The notes beneath the pieces were generated by a model, which ran no database searches, was not told the origin of the DNA, and saw nothing but the letters and a program-made list of their open reading frames with translations. This document shows positions 16,638 through 25,073 of a stretch of 64,000 nt of DNA, one piece after another. Source of the DNA: Paenibacillus whitsoniae (lineage in GTDB: Bacteria > Bacillota > Bacilli > Paenibacillales > NBRC-103111); assembly GCF_003955665.1 (NCBI RefSeq), contig NZ_RXHU01000045.1, positions 20,700-84,699 on the forward strand, written 5' to 3'. Position numbers and translations under genes: made by a program. Position 1 is the stretch's first letter, and every line of letters begins with the position of its first letter.

Positions 16638-16694
16638 TTTAGATTCTCCTTTGGGCGGGTCTCAATCGTTCACATTGGTTGTAAGGCTGCAGTC

Positions 16695-17810
16695 CTAGCT
16701 TCTACTGAAACTTTTCCCGGCATCCAAATCGTAATCGGTTCCTTCCCGCATTTTGGACAAATTCAGGTATTTTGAACCAAGAGCGCCACTCGAGAGCGCC
16801 GCTATAACTGTGGCATCGGGAATATCATATTTTTTCTGGAAAGCATTTTTCCAGCTTAACCACAGTGATCTAAAAGAAACTGCCTTCACTTTGTTAGGCT
16901 TTGTTGTGTCCCTGGTAAAGAAATAAGAATCGTTTTGCACATTGGCTGCGTGATTGCGGACGCACTGCCAGCGTGCTCCTTCCCCTGCAATCTTCGTATA
17001 GGCATCCAGATTTTTCTCCGCACCGCCTGCGGTAAGATCAATGATTTTGGCCTTATCTACTTTATCGTGCACATTGCTGAATTTCAGATTCCGGTAATGG
17101 CCTTTATCATCCATCTTCCCTGCAGCCTCGGCGTGCTCCGTACCACTGTCAAACATGGTGGGAACGCTGGCCGTGTCGGCATTTGTACTGTCGTAAATAT
17201 TTTCGACATAACCCGTCCAGTTTTTAGCGTGCTGAAAGGAAAGCTCCAGTGTCTCCGTCTTGCCTGCGTGTTTGAACGGAATTTTAACGCCATAAAAGAA
17301 GGGATCGACTTTATTTAAGGTATCTTTATTCAGTTCCTCGCTGGGCTCCGTCCACTTGCTGTTAGAGTCTTTGCCCCATGTTTTCTCAGCGTGATCATCG
17401 ACGCGTTTACCGACGACAGCATTCATCTCGCCGGATTTTTTCAACGCCTCCACTTTGCTTGCGGCCTCAGTTGGCGCTTCTGCTGTATAAAAATTTACCA
17501 CGCGGCCATCCGTAACGAGCGCTCGGGTCCCGCTGTTTTCCATATTTGTGTTTAATCCCGCTTGTTCCAAATTTTTACGTTGTATGACAGCCGAGCTGCT
17601 TTGAGGCGTATTGCGGCTTTCTAAAGGTCCGTTAGGGGAAGTAGATCTGAATAGCTGCGTCACCGCGCGGTTGCCGTACATTCTCTGAAGTTGTAAAACG
17701 CCCGAGGGCGACAAGGAAGGAGCTGCTTCTGCCGATGGTATAGCAGGCTGCGTGTTTTTCTCCAGTGAACCTGGCTTATGGCGGCTTGGATCATGGGAAC
17801 GATGCAACAT
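16695..17810 (-). CDS. Protein with eCIS-type LQRxxGNRAVxQL motif
   Basis: 371 residues, no signal peptide. The N-terminal 75 residues are disordered and contain LQLQRMYGNRAVTQLF and then VIQRK, the motif pattern found in proteins encoded with extracellular contractile injection systems and related toxins (often DUF4157 neighbours). The remaining 290 residues (for example ARWQCVRNHAANVQNDSYFF) are unassigned and could be the cargo or toxin domain. GGAGGAATA precedes the ATG by a short gap. No contractile injection genes occur in the window. A YbjN-like protein follows 57 bp downstream. Confidence 0.7.
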   Translation of the reverse strand: MLHRSHDPSRHKPGSLEKNTQPAIPSAEAAPSLSPSGVLQLQRMYGNRAVTQLFRSTSPNGPLESRNTPQSSSAVIQRKNLEQAGLNTNMENSGTRALVTDGRVVNFYTAEAPTEAASKVEALKKSGEMNAVVGKRVDDHAEKTWGKDSNSKWTEPSEELNKDTLNKVDPFFYGVKIPFKHAGKTETLELSFQHAKNWTGYVENIYDSTNADTASVPTMFDSGTEHAEAAGKMDDKGHYRNLKFSNVHDKVDKAKIIDLTAGGAEKNLDAYTKIAGEGARWQCVRNHAANVQNDSYFFTRDTTKPNKVKAVSFRSLWLSWKNAFQKKYDIPDATVIAALSSGALGSKYLNLSKMREGTDYDLDAGKSFSRS

Positions 17811-17871
17811 TATTCCTCCTGTTTCAAAACAATTGTGACTTCATTTTACAGGAAAAATCAGGAATGTGGAA

Positions 17872-17917
17872 GTTCAAAAGAAACAGACCGCCCCTTTTCC
17901 CAAAGGCCGGCGGTCTA
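17872..17917 (-). terminator. Terminator of the stalk-domain lipoprotein gene
   Basis: On the minus strand GACCGCC and GGCGGTC form a stem around a loop, followed by TGTTTCTTTTG. It sits 48 bp beyond the stop at 17965. Confidence 0.7.
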
Positions 17918-17964
17918 TCCTCATTCAACCCTATTCAAGCCACCGCCCCTGCGACGGCCAGCTC

Positions 17965-19569
17965 CTACTCCCGCGTAATACTCACACTATGCGTATTCCC
18001 GTCAAACTCCACCTTGCCTCCCAACTGCTCGGCGATAAAGCGGAGCGGCACGAAGGTAGCGCCGTTCTTCAAAATCGCCGGGCTGTCCAACGGAACGTTA
18101 ACGCCATTCACTTTGGCTGTATTCGCATTCAGCGTCAGCACGATCTTTTTCTCACTCAGCGCGTCATTAATCGTAATCTGACTAGCGTCTTCATCCCATG
18201 TCACTTCCGCGCCCAACTGCTCCGCTAGGTATCGCGCCGATACCATCGTTACGCCAGCGTCGTCAATGAAAGGATGACTTGAATCCCAAGGATGATAGAC
18301 TTCTCCTTCTTGATTCAGTATCAACGTCATATCCTTCTTCGCGACTTTCAGATCGTTCCGAAGCAGCTTGTACAGCGTGGAATCCTTCTTGACCGAACTC
18401 AGCAGCGCAGCTGCTTTGCGACCGCCCGACAAGTCTTTCAATTCAATCGTCCCGCCAGAGACGTCAAGCGTTTCCGCTTTTACCGGCTTGTTGATATTCC
18501 AAATTTCCTTGGTATACGCCAGTTTCACGGCGCTGACACCGGAGCTCTCATCCACAATCGGCAGAGTGAGATCAGCATTTATTTTACGAATCTGTTTATC
18601 TTGATCCACATACAAATCTGCTTGCAGCACCGTCTGATCGCTCAGCAAAGCTTTCATTTGGGGCTCTGAGACCGCAGAGACTGAGTTCGCTATCGTCTCA
18701 TCCCAATTGTCGAGCTGCGTCTTCACGAGTTGCTGAAGTGTTGTGTACAAGAATTCAACCGCCAGGGTTTTATTATTCATATAAGCCATCATGAGGTCAT
18801 TGTATTGGGAAGGCGCCGCGCTGTCCTTCGATGCCGCTTGCATCGATTCCTTGATCACCGGCATCAGAATGTCGTAAAGTTGACCGAGCAAATCCTTCAA
18901 CCCTTTTTCATCCGCTACCATATTGGTCAAAAAGGCTTTAACGAGCGGAAGAAGCTCGCTTCCCTTGATTTCGATATGCGCTTTCTTCAGCGAAAGCGTT
19001 TCGTTATTTATCGTGTCTGTCACAGAAGAGACGGAAATATGCTCAGGGTTCGGAAGGTTGCCAATAACGAATTTCAATACAACCGGCACAAGGTCATTCA
19101 TTTTGCCCATAAGTTCTTTTTGCAAAGCGGTTGTCTCGGAAGAAGGAAACGCAGCAGCGCCTCCAATACCATTCATAAGATCCATCGAGAACGGCTTCTT
19201 AGCTCCTTCCACTTGCAGCGTCAAGTTTGTACCGCTCATCGCCACTTGAAAAGGGATCGTGCCGCGGCCGTACACTAAAGCGCCATCAACGAACATGTGC
19301 TGCTTATCCTGCACGTTTACGCTGCGGAATTCCAGCTTGGCATGATTCAGCATATCGAAGGCTTGCTTATCTTCTGGGGATAAGGTACTCGTACTGCCAG
19401 GTACAAGCTCCAGTTCAAGGGAACCCTTGGACGATGCGGATTGCAGTGTCGCATTGTTTATTAGCGCCTGTCCGATGTCGAGGCCCTGAATCGTTTGGCA
19501 GCCCGTGAGCACCATCAGCATGGCCGCCATCATGGCGGAGAGCCACCACGTCATTTTCTTTCTTGCCAT
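17965..19569 (-). CDS. Stalk-domain (copper amine oxidase N-terminal) lipoprotein
   Basis: 534 residues. Residues 1-23 are a lipoprotein signal with lipobox LTGC (MVLTGCQT), so it is probably anchored outside the membrane. Residues 40-430 form a large unassigned region. Residues 435-534 are the stalk domain: VTMVSARYLAEQLGAEVTWD, then FVPLRFIAEQLGGKVEFDG and VSITRE. These domains act as structural stalks rather than oxidases. Both neighbours are on the same strand but a terminator separates it from the gene at 16695. Common in Paenibacillus. Confidence 0.85.
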   Translation of the reverse strand: MARKKMTWWLSAMMAAMLMVLTGCQTIQGLDIGQALINNATLQSASSKGSLELELVPGSTSTLSPEDKQAFDMLNHAKLEFRSVNVQDKQHMFVDGALVYGRGTIPFQVAMSGTNLTLQVEGAKKPFSMDLMNGIGGAAAFPSSETTALQKELMGKMNDLVPVVLKFVIGNLPNPEHISVSSVTDTINNETLSLKKAHIEIKGSELLPLVKAFLTNMVADEKGLKDLLGQLYDILMPVIKESMQAASKDSAAPSQYNDLMMAYMNNKTLAVEFLYTTLQQLVKTQLDNWDETIANSVSAVSEPQMKALLSDQTVLQADLYVDQDKQIRKINADLTLPIVDESSGVSAVKLAYTKEIWNINKPVKAETLDVSGGTIELKDLSGGRKAAALLSSVKKDSTLYKLLRNDLKVAKKDMTLILNQEGEVYHPWDSSHPFIDDAGVTMVSARYLAEQLGAEVTWDEDASQITINDALSEKKIVLTLNANTAKVNGVNVPLDSPAILKNGATFVPLRFIAEQLGGKVEFDGNTHSVSITRE

Positions 19570-19856
19570 CTACGAATCTACTCCTCTAATTATAGATTGG
19601 CTAGTATATATTACTAGACATGATAGATATACGCGCAGATGAAGCAAAAGATGCGGAAATTGCATGAAAAGTTGAAAATACTGGAATTGAAGCTCGAGTG
19701 CCAGTTGAGAGAACCTTTGTCGGATGCAGCGCTTATTTTTGGATAACCCATGATTTTTGGGGATAACTTAATACAGAAGTCTCAAAGTTGTCCATCGATG
19801 AGGACGTTTTAATCATTCCTTATCATCATAACCGCTAATTGTGGAGGCTGCTTTCC

Positions 19857-20375
19857 ATGCTCCTGGAACGAACTGTACTCGTGATGTGCTGGGCCTTCGC
19901 CATCTTGCTGATTTGCTTTACGACACCGCAAGGCAAAGGCCGTGACGCCATACTGATTTTTTTATTCAAACAACTTATGACTTGGATATTTGGCATTCTG
20001 GTTGTTCAGTTTGGCCTGATCAATTATCCTGTTCGAGAATTTCCGAATGCTACGAATACAAGCTTCTCGTTCGAATATTTCATTTATCCGGCCACGTGTG
20101 TTACGTTCGTACTCCGTTTCCCCGAGGAGAAAAGCCGGCTTCACCAAATCGGTTGGTACCTCTTCTTCCCGACCTGGATGACGATCTTGGAGGTTCTCAT
20201 TCAAAAATATACGGCCTTGATCGACTATATCCACTGGTCCTGGTACTGGACGTGGATTACGTTGCTGGTTACATTCTTCATCTCTCACCGTTTCTATCTA
20301 TGGTATACGAAACATAGCAGTGTCACGATCGGCCCCGATGCCTCGCAGAGTCCGCCTAAAAAATCAAAGGGCTGA
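19857..20375 (+). CDS. CBO0543-like membrane protein
   Basis: 172 residues with four to five transmembrane helices and the FEYFIYPATCVTFVLRFP and YFFFPTWMT-like pattern typical of a small Bacillota membrane family (CBO0543-type). The ATG at 19857 follows GTGGAGG by nine bases, so the in-frame TTG at 19839 is rejected. The C-terminus is short and charged. It is alone on the plus strand, converging on the FtsH-like gene, with a shared terminator between. Function unknown. In the 287 bp upstream (19570-19856) I see no gene. Confidence 0.75.
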   Translation: MLLERTVLVMCWAFAILLICFTTPQGKGRDAILIFLFKQLMTWIFGILVVQFGLINYPVREFPNATNTSFSFEYFIYPATCVTFVLRFPEEKSRLHQIGWYLFFPTWMTILEVLIQKYTALIDYIHWSWYWTWITLLVTFFISHRFYLWYTKHSSVTIGPDASQSPPKKSKG

Positions 20376-20403
20376 ACAGATCACCGTCTGCTCAACCCTT
20401 TTT
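20365..20403. terminator. Bidirectional terminator between convergent genes
   Basis: AAAGGG-C-TGA-A-CAGA pairs with TCTG-C-TCA-A-CCCTTT, with A-rich and T-rich flanks. It separates the genes ending at 20375 and 20409. Confidence 0.8.
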
Positions 20404-20408
20404 GACTG

Positions 20409-22115
20409 TTATACGTCTCCGAATCCTAGAACTTCCTTCCCGGCCGTTAGATGGGGCGGCTTTACTTCACGCGCCTCTGGCCGCGTCTGGCCATATAGAC
20501 GGGAGTAAATGTGCTCGATTTCCTCGCCGGTCAAATCACCGCGGCTGAGCAGTTCTTCCGCAATCGCATGAACAAAGTCGGAATGCTCCGTGACAAGCTT
20601 TTTTACTTCGTTCATTTGGTGCTTGAGCAGTTCGTTGATTTGAGGACGAAGCGCTTTTAGCCCTTCCGACTTGGAACCGAAGGCCAACCAACTGAACAGT
20701 TCTTCGCCCATCCCGACCATCCCGATGTACGCACCGGCAATTTCGGTGGCATGCTGCAAATCGGAGGTGACGCCGTTTAATTTTTTCCCTAAAAATAGTT
20801 CTTCCACAGCACGCGCCGCAAGGCATACTTGAATTTCCGCCAGCATCTCGCTGTCGCTTCGATTGTAGCGCTCGTGCGTAGGCTTGGTCGCTGCCAGACC
20901 CAGTGCGCCGCCGCGGCGGATAATCGTCACTTTCCATACGCGGTCATGCGGCTTGAGCAAATATTGCGCCACGGCATGGCCGGCTTCGTGATAAGCGACG
21001 TTGCGCTTCTCGTCGTCCCGCATGGAGCGCAGCGGCTGCTTCAGCCCCCACTCATACGTTTCCATCGCCGCGCGGAAGTCTTCGTAGCTGGCGACCTGAC
21101 CGCCTCGCTGATGCGCGATGACAAGCGATTCATTCACAATATGCTTAATTTGCGCAGGGCTGTAGCCTACGGTGTCAAGCGCGGCTTTTTCAGCCGTCAA
21201 GGACGCGTCGGTCCGCACTTTGCGCAAATAGTATTGGAAGACGTCCACACGGCCGTCATAATCCGGCGTATCCACCCACAGCTGTCTGTCGAAGCGGCCG
21301 GGTCTGAGCAAAGCTTGATCAAGCACATCGGGCAGGTTGGTCGCGGCAACCGTCAACACCGCAGGGCGTTCCGCTTTTTTGCGTCGAAGTCCCAAGGAAC
21401 GAAGCAGTTTGGCGATTTTGGAATTATCAATGTTCGGAGGATCCATCTGCAGCAGTAACTCGTTAAGAAGCCCGGTGCCGCCACCCATCCCCATCATACC
21501 GCCCATTGCGCCCATACCGCCTCCGCCTGCACGGCTCATCCCGATCGCATCAATCTCATCGATAAAAATAATACATGCCCCGTATACTTTCGCTAACTTT
21601 CGGGACTTCCGGTACAGCCCCATGACCTTCATGTTCCCTACGCCAAAAAACATGTTTTGAAAGCTCGGTGCTGAGGCGTAAGCAAACGGGACTTGCGCTT
21701 CGTTGGCGATAACCTGTGCTAAGTAGGATTTCCCTGTTCCCGGAGGACCGCAAAGCAATAGGCCGCGGATTGCTTCACCGCCCATTTCTTTAAATTCTTT
21801 TACGCCTTTAAGCAGTGTGACAATCCGTTTGGCGTTCTCAACAATCTCCGGATTGCCTCGATAGTCGTCCCACGTGGCCCCGGTTTCCCCGGGCAGGATC
21901 CAGTATGTTCGCCCTCTGGCCAGGAACCAGAACAGCGCGACGAACTGAATGATCATGAACATCATCGCGAAGAGCAGTTGCAGCGCTAGACTGGCAAGCG
22001 TTAAAGCGATATTCCAGGCCGTTGGCCCGCCTTGCCACAACACTCCACCGATGATCGCGAGGAAAACGAGCCATAGGATGAATTTTCGCCACTTGATCCA
22101 CTGATATCTCCTCAT
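20409..22115 (-). CDS. FtsH-like membrane AAA+/M41 metalloprotease
   Basis: 568 residues from the ATG at 22115 (AAGGAAG upstream). Two N-terminal transmembrane helices (about 12-30 and 40-66) have almost no extracytoplasmic domain between them, unlike classical FtsH. The AAA+ module has GPPGTGKS (Walker A), FFGVG pore loop, IIFIDEID (Walker B) and AATNLPDVLDQALLRPGRFD. A Gly/Met-rich insert (RAGGGGMGAMGGMMGMGGG) sits after Walker B. The M41 domain has HEAGH zinc ligands and a distal Asp in VTSDLQHA. It is a paralogue of the housekeeping FtsH, probably degrading membrane proteins. A two-helix protein is encoded just upstream. Confidence 0.9.
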   Translation of the reverse strand: MRRYQWIKWRKFILWLVFLAIIGGVLWQGGPTAWNIALTLASLALQLLFAMMFMIIQFVALFWFLARGRTYWILPGETGATWDDYRGNPEIVENAKRIVTLLKGVKEFKEMGGEAIRGLLLCGPPGTGKSYLAQVIANEAQVPFAYASAPSFQNMFFGVGNMKVMGLYRKSRKLAKVYGACIIFIDEIDAIGMSRAGGGGMGAMGGMMGMGGGTGLLNELLLQMDPPNIDNSKIAKLLRSLGLRRKKAERPAVLTVAATNLPDVLDQALLRPGRFDRQLWVDTPDYDGRVDVFQYYLRKVRTDASLTAEKAALDTVGYSPAQIKHIVNESLVIAHQRGGQVASYEDFRAAMETYEWGLKQPLRSMRDDEKRNVAYHEAGHAVAQYLLKPHDRVWKVTIIRRGGALGLAATKPTHERYNRSDSEMLAEIQVCLAARAVEELFLGKKLNGVTSDLQHATEIAGAYIGMVGMGEELFSWLAFGSKSEGLKALRPQINELLKHQMNEVKKLVTEHSDFVHAIAEELLSRGDLTGEEIEHIYSRLYGQTRPEAREVKPPHLTAGKEVLGFGDV

Positions 22116-22195
22116 GGCCACACACTTCCTTTAGTCAGATTATTTTATTCTATGAAAACATCCGGCCCTCCATGAAGGAAGGCCGCCATATTATT

Positions 22196-22486
22196 TTAAT
22201 TGAATTTTTTGATAATGTCTCGAACAAACTTAAAAATTACTGCTATTCCGGCTATAAAGAAGAATACGACCAACGTCCATTTCGTCGGGTCGGCCGGAAC
22301 AAAGGATACAATGATGTCCAGCGGCAAGATATAGTAGAGGACATCTTTCAAATAATCGAGGACGAACGTAAGATCGAAAGCTCCTTTCCAAAAAGATTGG
22401 AAAAAAGCGATTAAGAAGTCAACCATCATCAATCCGAAGATTCCCCAAAGCGTGTAGAGCATCCAATCTGCGAGGGTAACCGCCAT
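22196..22486 (-). CDS. Small two- to three-helix membrane protein
   Basis: 96 residues with hydrophobic stretches at 8-30 (MLYTLWGIFGLMMVDFLIAFF), about 45-62 and 69-88 (WTLVVFFFIAGIAVIF), and a basic end (RDIIKKFN). The arrangement recalls holin-sized proteins, but no family was recognised. It is directly upstream of the FtsH-like gene on the same strand (80 bp), so it may be cotranscribed and be a partner or substrate. Start context: AAGGTGGTGATGACAA precedes the ATG. Confidence 0.7.
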   Translation of the reverse strand: MAVTLADWMLYTLWGIFGLMMVDFLIAFFQSFWKGAFDLTFVLDYLKDVLYYILPLDIIVSFVPADPTKWTLVVFFFIAGIAVIFKFVRDIIKKFN

Positions 22487-22610
22487 TTGTCATCACCACC
22501 TTGCTACATACTATGCTAGGCCTAATGACATGTGATGACGCTAACGATTACAACTGCGTTACATTCATGTAAGGGGTTGCGTCGTATAAATCATATTTCA
22601 ACGTTCGCTT

Positions 22611-22651
22611 GAAGATTCCTTCTTTGATGTGGTATGATTTCAACGAACATA
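22611..22651 (+). promoter_or_regulatory. Sigma-A-type promoter
   Basis: TTGAAG, an 18-bp spacer and TATGAT lie about 50 bp before the small gene at 22700. Confidence 0.5.
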
Positions 22652-22699
22652 CATTCCTATCATTTCACAACCTCATCAGTCAGAAAAGAAGGTAGCTGC

Positions 22700-22876
22700 A
22701 TGAACGACAAACCAGTATTTGAGCATTTGCGCGATAAGTATGCGGATGAAGATCGGGCCAAGCTTCTGATGCTGCAATTGCGCACGTTGATGGAACAGAA
22801 GAAAAAGAAGAAATGGTATCACAAGCTCAAATCTTCACCGAAAACGAAACCCATCTCCTGGCAGGATCCTTCTTAA
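22700..22876 (+). CDS. Small basic protein
   Basis: 58 residues starting MNDKPVFEHLRDKYADEDRA, followed by a Lys-rich helix (EQKKKKKWYHKLK). AGAAGG is six bases upstream of the ATG, and a sigma-A-like promoter precedes it, so expression is likely. The open frame begins at 22634 but that start lacks a ribosome site. No family recognised. Confidence 0.6.
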   Translation: MNDKPVFEHLRDKYADEDRAKLLMLQLRTLMEQKKKKKWYHKLKSSPKTKPISWQDPS

Positions 22877-22887
22877 CTTCTTTCAAA

Positions 22888-22932
22888 AAAGGCCCTTCCT
22901 GCAGACAGCAGCCTGCGGGAAAAGCCTTCTTC
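22888..22932. terminator. Hairpin terminator between convergent genes
   Basis: AAGGC...TTCC-TGCAG and CTGC-GGGAA...GCCTT form an interrupted stem with AAAAAA on the left. It lies between the stops at 22876 and 22939. Confidence 0.55.
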
Positions 22933-22938
22933 GGATGT

Positions 22939-23217
22939 CTATCCGTTTTTTCTCTTCCTGGAATAATACAGGACACCGAAATAATGTGCACCCGTAAACA
23001 AGGTCAGCAAACCAAAGAACAGCAGGAAGCCCCCTTGACGGTCGCGGAAAAACAACTGCACGACAAATAGCGCGAGAGAAATCTCACTCCATAGCAGCGT
23101 TCTTTTTTTCAATTGGGTCAAATCGGCTGTCGATTTGCTAATTTTGCGAAGATTCATGTACGTAAGCCCCGCGAGGACGATGACGCCAACAATAATGACA
23201 AGAATATAGCCTGACAA
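22939..23217 (-). CDS. YtpI-like membrane protein
   Basis: 92 residues. Three hydrophobic segments: ILVIIVGVIVLAGLTYM, WSEISLALFVVQLFF and GFLLFFGLLTLFTGAHYFG. The pattern and length fit the YtpI family of small Bacillota membrane proteins, function unknown. The TTG at 23217 has GGGGGAG five bases upstream and is preferred to the long upstream extension (to 23364), whose residues look non-coding. Confidence 0.75.
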   Translation of the reverse strand: MSGYILVIIVGVIVLAGLTYMNLRKISKSTADLTQLKKRTLLWSEISLALFVVQLFFRDRQGGFLLFFGLLTLFTGAHYFGVLYYSRKRKNG

Positions 23218-23459
23218 TGCGACTCCCCCTATTCCGATATTGCCATCTTTTTTTCTTACATAGACACTATCTATTAAGATACATGGAAGCGGGGCGGATG
23301 TCCATTGAAATTGGCACCTGTCCCCCTCGTAGATGACGGCTAATCTTTGAAAATAACCTTCCATGACTGAGCAGCCTTATATTTCCGCTTTCCGATCTGG
23401 ATAAGAGCTCTCTTCCTGACAAAACCTAGAGCATATTCATAATGCTCGGAGGGATTGTT

Positions 23460-24506
23460 ATGGTCAAGCAGCTTTGGTTCGTTGCCGCCAGTTGTCTGCT
23501 CATGTCAGGCTGCGGCGTTTCAAGTTCACAACCCTTTCAAGACCAGGGATCGTCCCTGTCGTCATTCCCACCTGCCAAGGATGTCGCCATTCAGTCAGCT
23601 CGCAGCAAGCTCGCTGATGACGTCCCACCTTCCACAACGATGCCACAATCTCTAGTGGTGACGCCTGCGCCGCAGTCTGTGGCGACACCGGCTGCAACTA
23701 TACCGCCCCGCCCAACGCCGACGCCTGTGCCGAAGGCCAGTGTGCAGCCGAAGGCAAGCACAAAGCGCACTGCTCAAACAAGCGAATCTGCCAAGCGGCC
23801 ATCAGTACCCGTTCAGAAAAACCAGGGACATGCTCGGATTCAGAAGAAGCTTACGCTCTCCCAGCTTGTCGCTAAATATCCGGACACCTTCAAGCTCCGC
23901 GGCTCCGGTCTGGAGAAGAAGATCGCACTCACGTTTGATGACGGTCCTGACACACGATTCACGCCGAAAGTGTTGGATGTGCTGAAATCGCATCAGGTTA
24001 AAGCGACTTTCTTTGTCCTCGGTTCTCTCGCTAATACGCACCCGGATGTGATTAAACGGATTGCGCAAGAAGGCCACGTCATTGGCAATCATTCTTTCAG
24101 CCACGCCAATTTGCCGAAGTTGTCCGTAAATCAATTTCAAAATCAAATCGTTCATACGGAGAACGTTTTACAAGGCTTAATCGGCTATGCCCCGAAGCTG
24201 GTAAGACCTCCTTATGGAGCTATTAATGAAGAGCAAGTACGATGGATTGCGGACCATCATTACCTGATCGTGAACTGGAACGTGGATTCACTGGATTGGA
24301 AATCGCTGAGCGCAGCGCAGGTGCTGCAGAACGTTCTTCATCAGACGCGACCTGGCTCCATCATCCTACAGCATTCGGGCGGAGCTGAATCGCAAGATTT
24401 GTCAGGGACGGTTCAAGCCTTAAGTCCACTCATTACAAAGCTGAAAGCTGCCGGTTATACATTTGTAACAGTACCTGAGCTGCTGCATGTGGAGAAAAGC
24501 AAGTGA
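23460..24506 (+). CDS. Polysaccharide deacetylase lipoprotein (NodB fold)
   Basis: 348 residues. Residues 1-17 are a lipoprotein signal with lipobox LMSGC. A Pro/Thr/Ala-rich linker of about 100 residues follows, then the NodB deacetylase domain: TFDDGPD (catalytic Asp and metal Asp), HSFSH (metal histidines), RPPYG, NWNVDSLDW and the late LQHSGG. These domains remove acetyl groups from peptidoglycan or chitin-like sugars at the cell surface. GGAGGG lies six bases before the ATG at 23460. A terminator for the opposite gene follows. Which polymer is deacetylated cannot be told. Confidence 0.92.
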   Translation: MVKQLWFVAASCLLMSGCGVSSSQPFQDQGSSLSSFPPAKDVAIQSARSKLADDVPPSTTMPQSLVVTPAPQSVATPAATIPPRPTPTPVPKASVQPKASTKRTAQTSESAKRPSVPVQKNQGHARIQKKLTLSQLVAKYPDTFKLRGSGLEKKIALTFDDGPDTRFTPKVLDVLKSHQVKATFFVLGSLANTHPDVIKRIAQEGHVIGNHSFSHANLPKLSVNQFQNQIVHTENVLQGLIGYAPKLVRPPYGAINEEQVRWIADHHYLIVNWNVDSLDWKSLSAAQVLQNVLHQTRPGSIILQHSGGAESQDLSGTVQALSPLITKLKAAGYTFVTVPELLHVEKSK

Positions 24507-24513
24507 AATCCGT

Positions 24514-24551
24514 ATATAAAAAAAGTCATGGAAACAATGTTCCATGACTTC
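24514..24551 (-). terminator. Terminator of the Fur-family gene
   Basis: On the minus strand AAGTCATGGAACA and a matching arm ending TCCATGACTT are followed by TTTTTTATAT, right after the stop at 24552. Confidence 0.85.
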
Positions 24552-25022
24552 TCATGCCTGAGGAGACCCGACCTGCAGCTCTTTGCACTCTGCGCAAGTA
24601 CCGAATATTTCAAACCGGTGGCTTTGAACTTCAAAGTTTTCCGGCAGATCTTGTACAAGTTTCATCGGACAAAATTCAAATGTAACGGTTTTCTCGCAGC
24701 TGACACAAATCATGTGATGGTGATGGTGCGACAAGCAGCTCGCCTTAAATTTCAACCCGTCCGCCAAATGAAACTGCTCGAGAACTCCCATCTCGCTAAG
24801 CAAGCGAAGGTTTCGGTAGACCGTATCAAAGCTGACACCAGGATATTTAGCCTTCATATATTCATAAACGTCTTTCGGCGATAAATAACTGCCCGATTCC
24901 GCGAATAGCGTCGCCAAGCTTCTGCGCTGCTCTGTAATTCGCCACCCTTGCCTCGACATGGCTGCCAGCATTTCATCAATCGTATGCGTATGCGTACCCA
25001 CTTGCATTACCCCTGTCTTCAA
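24552..25022 (-). CDS. Fur-family regulator, probably Zur
   Basis: 156 residues (151 if the ATG at 25007 is used; both starts have weak sites). A winged-helix N-terminal domain (MSRQGWRITEQRRSLATLF, SFDTVYRNLRLLSEMG) is followed by the metal-sensing domain with CLSHHHHHMICVSCEKT, then CAEC, the structural zinc cysteines. The neighbour upstream is a CobW-type GTPase, the standard target of Zur in Bacillota (YciC/ZagA), so Zur is the best assignment over Fur or PerR. No strong 7-1-7 Zur box was found between the two genes. Confidence 0.8.
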   Translation of the reverse strand: MKTGVMQVGTHTHTIDEMLAAMSRQGWRITEQRRSLATLFAESGSYLSPKDVYEYMKAKYPGVSFDTVYRNLRLLSEMGVLEQFHLADGLKFKASCLSHHHHHMICVSCEKTVTFEFCPMKLVQDLPENFEVQSHRFEIFGTCAECKELQVGSPQA

Positions 25023-25073
25023 GTTGTTCTCTTCTTATAGTGCAGCAAATGGGCCTCTCACGTCAAGTCGGGG

